A stretch of 64,000 bases of DNA from Terriglobia bacterium (lineage in GTDB: Bacteria; Acidobacteriota; Terriglobia; JAJPHL01): positions 1-64,000 of the forward strand of contig JAJPHL010000030.1 in assembly GCA_021325275.1 (NCBI GenBank), in the 5' to 3' direction. Numbering within the stretch: position 1 is the first letter of the stretch; each line of letters begins with the position of its first letter. The position numbers and the translations under genes were made by a program. The notes beneath the pieces are model-generated. The model ran no database searches, was not told the origin of the DNA, and was given only the letters and a program-made list of their open reading frames with translations. Positions 60,375-64,000 of this stretch are shown piece after piece.

Positions 60375-62966
60375 TTAACGAAGATCGTCGTAAAGCCATG
60401 GCTCAGCGGTTCGGGTATTCCACATCGTTTGGAATATGATCGTGCGCCGGTCGGCGAAAACTTCGAAATCCGTCCCGCTCACCGGGAACGCAAAAGAAAA
60501 CTTCCGGGGAACGCCTCCGTTTACGCCGACCTCGAATAGACCATCCCGCGAGTTGAAGAACAATTCCTTCCCATCGCGGCTGTAGCGAAACGTTCCACCC
60601 TCAAATCCCAGTTTCGCGAGCACGTCCGACGCGACCACCACGCGGGACCGGCCCGTCGCCGGATCGAGGATACAAATCTCGTATCGCTTCGGCTCCGATT
60701 CCCGGACGAAGGCGACGGAAGCGTCGACGGGAGCCGCGCGCGGCATCTTGGAAACACCATCTGTCGTCAAGGCCGCAGGCGCGCCGCCGTCAAGCGGCAC
60801 CCACCAAATGTTTCGGTTGTTGTCCTTTTTCCGTTGGAAGATCAGATGTTTCCCGTCTGCGCCATAAGAAATGAACCCCGTCTCCCCGTCCATTGCGGGC
60901 AGCGACCGAGACACTCCTTCGTCCAGGCGAACCGTCCAAAGCTGCACGTCACTCGGGCTGGCTGGTCCGTGCCGGGTCCCAAAGAATGCGATTGCCTTGC
61001 CATCGGGCGACCACGCGGGCGAGGAGGCGCGGAATACATCCGTGGTGAGCTGCCGGGCATTGGATCCGCTCGCATCGGCGATCCAGATATCCGTCGTCGC
61101 TCCGCGGAGAACTTCGTAGGCGATTTGTTTCTCGTCGGGAGAAAGTGCGACCGACATCGCCGGGCTGTCGCCGGAGACCACTTGACGGAACTTGTTCTCC
61201 GCCATCTCCGGACCGGGCTCTGTGGACATGATGTGAAGTTGGAGGCGAAACAGCGTCGCCAGAAACCTCTGACCGTCGCGGCTCAGAGAGATCATCGACG
61301 GCAGGGACGTACCGACGGCGAATGGCATCGCTTCTCCCCCGGAGACGGGCGCCTGATAGAGGCTGGCGGAGAGCCCGAGCCCCTTGATCATGAGAAAGAA
61401 TTGTCCATCGGGTGTGAAAATCGCGCTTTGAACATTCGTGAGCGCCGAAACCTGTCTGGCGCGTCCTCCCGACGGGTGCACGGTGTAGAGCGTGTCGTCG
61501 CTGGTGTCGACGAAAGCCAAGGTCTTACCGTCCGGAGACCAGGAAACACGGCGCGGGCGCACTCCTGCCGCGACTTCCACGGCGCGCGGATTTTGTCCGT
61601 CAGCGCCGGCGACCATCACTTGGTGTGTCGACGAACGGATGAACGCCAGTTGCGAGCCATCTGGCGACCATTCGCCCATCGTCGCATCGTCCATCAACAC
61701 GCGGGGAAGGCCCGCGGGCAGATCCAGCGCGTAGAGACTCGAGCCGCGGTTGAAAAGCACGCGATTGCCGTCGGGAGAGAAGTGCGGCTCTGTCTTGGCA
61801 ACACCGTCGTTGGTTAACGGATGCGGATCGCCCCCGCTCAAGCTCTGCAGATAGAGATCCCAGCCCTTGGGATCGGCGTTGGGGCGCGAGACATAAACGA
61901 ACTGCTTGCCATCCGGCGATAACGCCGCGTCCGTGACGTACCCAGCGCGGCGAAGAAGTTGCTTCGGCGGCGACGCCGGAAGTTTCCAGTATCCTCTTCC
62001 TGGCTGGTGGAAGAAAAGCAGACTCGCGCCGAGCGCGAACGCGCCGATGGCCACGCCCGCGAGAGCGTACCACGAAGGCCGTGCACGCCCAGCCGGCGCT
62101 TCCAACGATCGTTGCGGCGATGAGATCAAGTCGAGCGCGACGTCCGCGGCGCATTGGTAGCGCCGCGCGCGGTCCTTTTCCAGGCAGCGTCCGACCACAC
62201 GAGCGATCATCGGCGGCGTATCTTTCCGGATGGTTTCGACGGGTGTGGGCGTCTCGCTTAGGACCGCGTTGCAGAGCTCGTAGACATTTTTTCCCTGAAA
62301 CGGCGGCTTTCCCGCGAGCATCTCGTAGATCACGGCGCCGAGTGCGAACAGATCGGTGCGCGCGTCGGTTTGGGCCAGTTGAAGTTGCTCCGGTGCGGCG
62401 TAGCCGGGTGTGCCGGAGAATCCGCCCGTAGCCGTGGCGGTGGCGCCGGCGAGCGTTGGCTCCGCATCCTCCGATCCCGCGGCGACCGCGTGGGGCGACT
62501 GCTTGCGCGCCAATCCAAAGTCGAGAACCTTTGCGACGCCGTCCGCGCGCAGCATGATGTTGGCGGGCTTGATGTCGTGGTGAACGATGCCCGAGCGATG
62601 GGCGGCCGCCAGCGCCTCCGCCATCTGCCGCGCGATGTGAATCGCGTCGTTCATGGGAAGCGGTTTGCGCAAGCGGTTGCGCAATGTCACGCCTTCCACG
62701 TACTCCATGGCGATATAGGCGGTATCGCCTTCCAGTCCCGCCTCGTAAATCGTGGCGATAGACGCATGATTTAGCGCCGACGCGTTCCGCGCCTCTTCCA
62801 GAAAGCGCTTGCGCCAGCCGCTGTCGCCGGCGATTTGATTGGCCATCAACTTCAATGCCGCGGTCCGCTTCAGGGTATCGTCCTCCGCCAGATAGACTTC
62901 ACCCATACCGCCGGCGCCAAGCTTGCGGAGCAATCGAAAATGACTGATGGTACTCCCTGGTTCCAT
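60375..62966 (-). CDS. Membrane Ser/Thr kinase with C-terminal WD40-like (PD40) repeats
   Basis: From the ATG at 62966 the product is 863 residues; the frame upstream is not coding. The kinase domain is at about 9-285: LGAGGMGEVYLAEDD, K39 in AALKLM, IVHHDIKPANIML at about 127, DFG at 149 and APEQ. The catalytic loop has HHD instead of HRD, so it is a non-RD kinase. One membrane helix lies near 300-320. The extracytoplasmic part (about 335-860) is a TolB-like propeller of PD40 repeats (HFSPDGNRVLF, EWSPDGSQLAF, SWSPDGKTLAF, AWSPDGKAIAF). This architecture is common in Acidobacteria. Confidence 0.9.
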   Translation of the reverse strand: MEPGSTISHFRLLRKLGAGGMGEVYLAEDDTLKRTAALKLMANQIAGDSGWRKRFLEEARNASALNHASIATIYEAGLEGDTAYIAMEYVEGVTLRNRLRKPLPMNDAIHIARQMAEALAAAHRSGIVHHDIKPANIMLRADGVAKVLDFGLARKQSPHAVAAGSEDAEPTLAGATATATGGFSGTPGYAAPEQLQLAQTDARTDLFALGAVIYEMLAGKPPFQGKNVYELCNAVLSETPTPVETIRKDTPPMIARVVGRCLEKDRARRYQCAADVALDLISSPQRSLEAPAGRARPSWYALAGVAIGAFALGASLLFFHQPGRGYWKLPASPPKQLLRRAGYVTDAALSPDGKQFVYVSRPNADPKGWDLYLQSLSGGDPHPLTNDGVAKTEPHFSPDGNRVLFNRGSSLYALDLPAGLPRVLMDDATMGEWSPDGSQLAFIRSSTHQVMVAGADGQNPRAVEVAAGVRPRRVSWSPDGKTLAFVDTSDDTLYTVHPSGGRARQVSALTNVQSAIFTPDGQFFLMIKGLGLSASLYQAPVSGGEAMPFAVGTSLPSMISLSRDGQRFLATLFRLQLHIMSTEPGPEMAENKFRQVVSGDSPAMSVALSPDEKQIAYEVLRGATTDIWIADASGSNARQLTTDVFRASSPAWSPDGKAIAFFGTRHGPASPSDVQLWTVRLDEGVSRSLPAMDGETGFISYGADGKHLIFQRKKDNNRNIWWVPLDGGAPAALTTDGVSKMPRAAPVDASVAFVRESEPKRYEICILDPATGRSRVVVASDVLAKLGFEGGTFRYSRDGKELFFNSRDGLFEVGVNGGVPRKFSFAFPVSGTDFEVFADRRTIIFQTMWNTRTAEPWLYDDLR

Positions 62967-63039
62967 GTTCGCGAGAGACGATCGCGCTGGATTATAGCAG
63001 ACTGCTAGGAAGCGCGAATGGAGTGCTAAGCTGGAATGC

Positions 63040-64000
63040 ATGCCCGCATTTCTCGCTCTTGTTCTCGCGCTGACACTTGCCGATCCCGACTGGCCGCAAT
63101 TTCGCGGACCGAATCTCAATCCCGTGGGCGCGAGCGCGGCGCTGCCCGACACTTGGTCGAGAACCCAAAACATCGAGTGGACCACCGAGATTCCCGGCCG
63201 CGGATGGTCGTCGCCGGTGGTCACCGGAGGCAAAGTTTTTCTGACCGCCGCGGTGACGGAAGGGAAGTCGAAGGCGCCACAAATCGGCACTGAATACTCG
63301 AACGAATACGCTGCCGAGTTGATGAAGCAAGGCCTGAAGATGTCCGAGGTGATGGCGAAAGTCAGCGAGCGCGACATCGAAATGCCAAGCGAAGTGGTGC
63401 TGCACTACTGGCTCACTTGTATCGATCTGAAAACGGGCGCGGTCGAGTGGAAAAAAGAATTTTTCGGCGGACGCCCGCCCGGAGGGCGTCATCGCAAGAA
63501 CAGTTTCGCGTCGGAAACGCCGGTCACCGATGGGCAATCGATCTTTGTCTACGTGGCGAATCTCGGAGTGTGGGCGTACGACTTGAAAGGCAAGCAATTG
63601 TGGAGCGTGAAACTCGACCCTTACCCGATCTATCTCGACTTCGGCACAGGAGCGTCGCCGGTGCTCGCCGGCAATCAAGTGGTGATCGTCAACGACAATC
63701 AGAAGCAGCAATACATCGCGGCGTTCGACAAGCAAACCGGCAAGGAATTGTGGCGCACGCCGCGGGATCTTCAAGCATCGAAGGAAGCGGCTGGGTTCCG
63801 TAGCGGCTGGACCACTCCGTACGTCTGGAAAAACTCCGCGCGCACCGAAATTGTCACCGTGGGACCGGGCATTGCGGTGAGCTACGATCTCGCGGGAAAA
63901 GAATTGTGGCGGCTTGCGGGCATGTCGCCCGCGCCGATCCCGAGTCCTTTCGCGTACGACGGATGGCTGTACGTGAACGGCGGTCGCGGCAAGCCGATGT
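63040..64000 (+). CDS. PQQ-type beta-propeller protein (partial, runs off window)
   Basis: The ATG at 63040 opens a frame without stop to the end of the window (320 codons). It starts MPAFLALVLALTLADPDWPQ, a signal peptide, followed by FRGPNLNPVG and a series of PQQ-like blades with WTTEIPGRGWSSPVV, LKTGAVEWKKEF, LKGKQLWSVKL and KQTGKELWRTP. This is the outer-membrane or periplasmic pyrrolo-quinoline-quinone-like repeat family, often a structural propeller rather than a dehydrogenase. The gene is divergent from the kinase gene, with 73 bases between. The end is not in the window. Confidence 0.85.
   Translation, partial: MPAFLALVLALTLADPDWPQFRGPNLNPVGASAALPDTWSRTQNIEWTTEIPGRGWSSPVVTGGKVFLTAAVTEGKSKAPQIGTEYSNEYAAELMKQGLKMSEVMAKVSERDIEMPSEVVLHYWLTCIDLKTGAVEWKKEFFGGRPPGGRHRKNSFASETPVTDGQSIFVYVANLGVWAYDLKGKQLWSVKLDPYPIYLDFGTGASPVLAGNQVVIVNDNQKQQYIAAFDKQTGKELWRTPRDLQASKEAAGFRSGWTTPYVWKNSARTEIVTVGPGIAVSYDLAGKELWRLAGMSPAPIPSPFAYDGWLYVNGGRGKPM

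Overview
This 64 kb window is GC-rich chromosomal DNA, most likely from an acidobacterium close to Solibacter/Bryobacter. The lineage markers are two duplicated orphan permeases of the ADOP type (20.5 and 44.3 kb), a TIGR03437 C-terminal domain on an NHL-repeat protein (30.1 kb), a TIGR03435 secreted protein (59.5 kb), a DUF507 protein, a YXWGXW-type secreted protein, and Ser/Thr kinases fused to TPR or WD40-like (PD40) repeats. I saw no rRNA, tRNA, transposase, integrase, prophage or CRISPR array. The assignment is inference from gene families, not from a phylogenetic marker.

Layout. 0-5 kb: palindromic repeats, a coupled ApbE-DUF2271 / PepSY membrane pair, a GCPII-like M28 peptidase and a small secreted protein. 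5-13 kb: a VapC/antitoxin pair, a cupin, two GT-C type membrane proteins, an SMP-30 lactonase, an AHL-lactonase-like enzyme and a large fold-back repeat. 12-18 kb (minus strand): trypsin-like protease, peptidoglycan-binding protein, HtrA/DegP, EamA transporter, LysRS with an unusual lysine pocket. 18-24 kb: DUF4160/DUF2442 pair, M20 peptidase, ADOP permease, membrane glycosyltransferase-like protein. 24.6-28.2 kb: a tightly coupled ECF sigma / RskA anti-sigma / metallo-beta-lactamase-fold / PAS-PP2C operon. 28-32 kb: amidohydrolase, sugar-phosphate isomerase-like protein, NHL/TIGR03437 protein. 32-35 kb: vitamin B6 operon (MocR regulator, pdxS, pdxT). 35-40 kb: exported papain-like cysteine protease with a coupled secreted partner, facing two very small lysine-rich proteins that share the C-terminal tail GGGDVIIDP, behind a Ser/Thr kinase-TPR protein. 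40-45 kb: M28 peptidase, DUF507, alpha-carbonic anhydrase coupled to an ADOP permease. 45-49.4 kb: a run of small envelope/stress proteins (BON, pseudo-receiver, coiled-coil, DUF2934, LPxTG-like, MscS, lmo0937-like). 49.8-58.9 kb: a complete MdtABC-like RND efflux operon with its outer-membrane factor. 59-64 kb: small secreted protein, a predicted RNA pseudoknot, TIGR03435 protein, kinase-PD40 protein and the start of a PQQ-type beta-propeller protein that runs off the end.

The least explained material is the pair of small lysine-rich proteins at 36.6-37.1 kb. Their common tail is encoded by different synonymous codons, which implies selection on the peptide. It lies next to a signalling kinase and a secreted cysteine protease. 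Also worth attention are the 365 bp fold-back element at 11.3 kb, the pseudoknot at 59.4 kb, and the lysyl-tRNA synthetase with a substituted substrate pocket and a long C-terminal extension.
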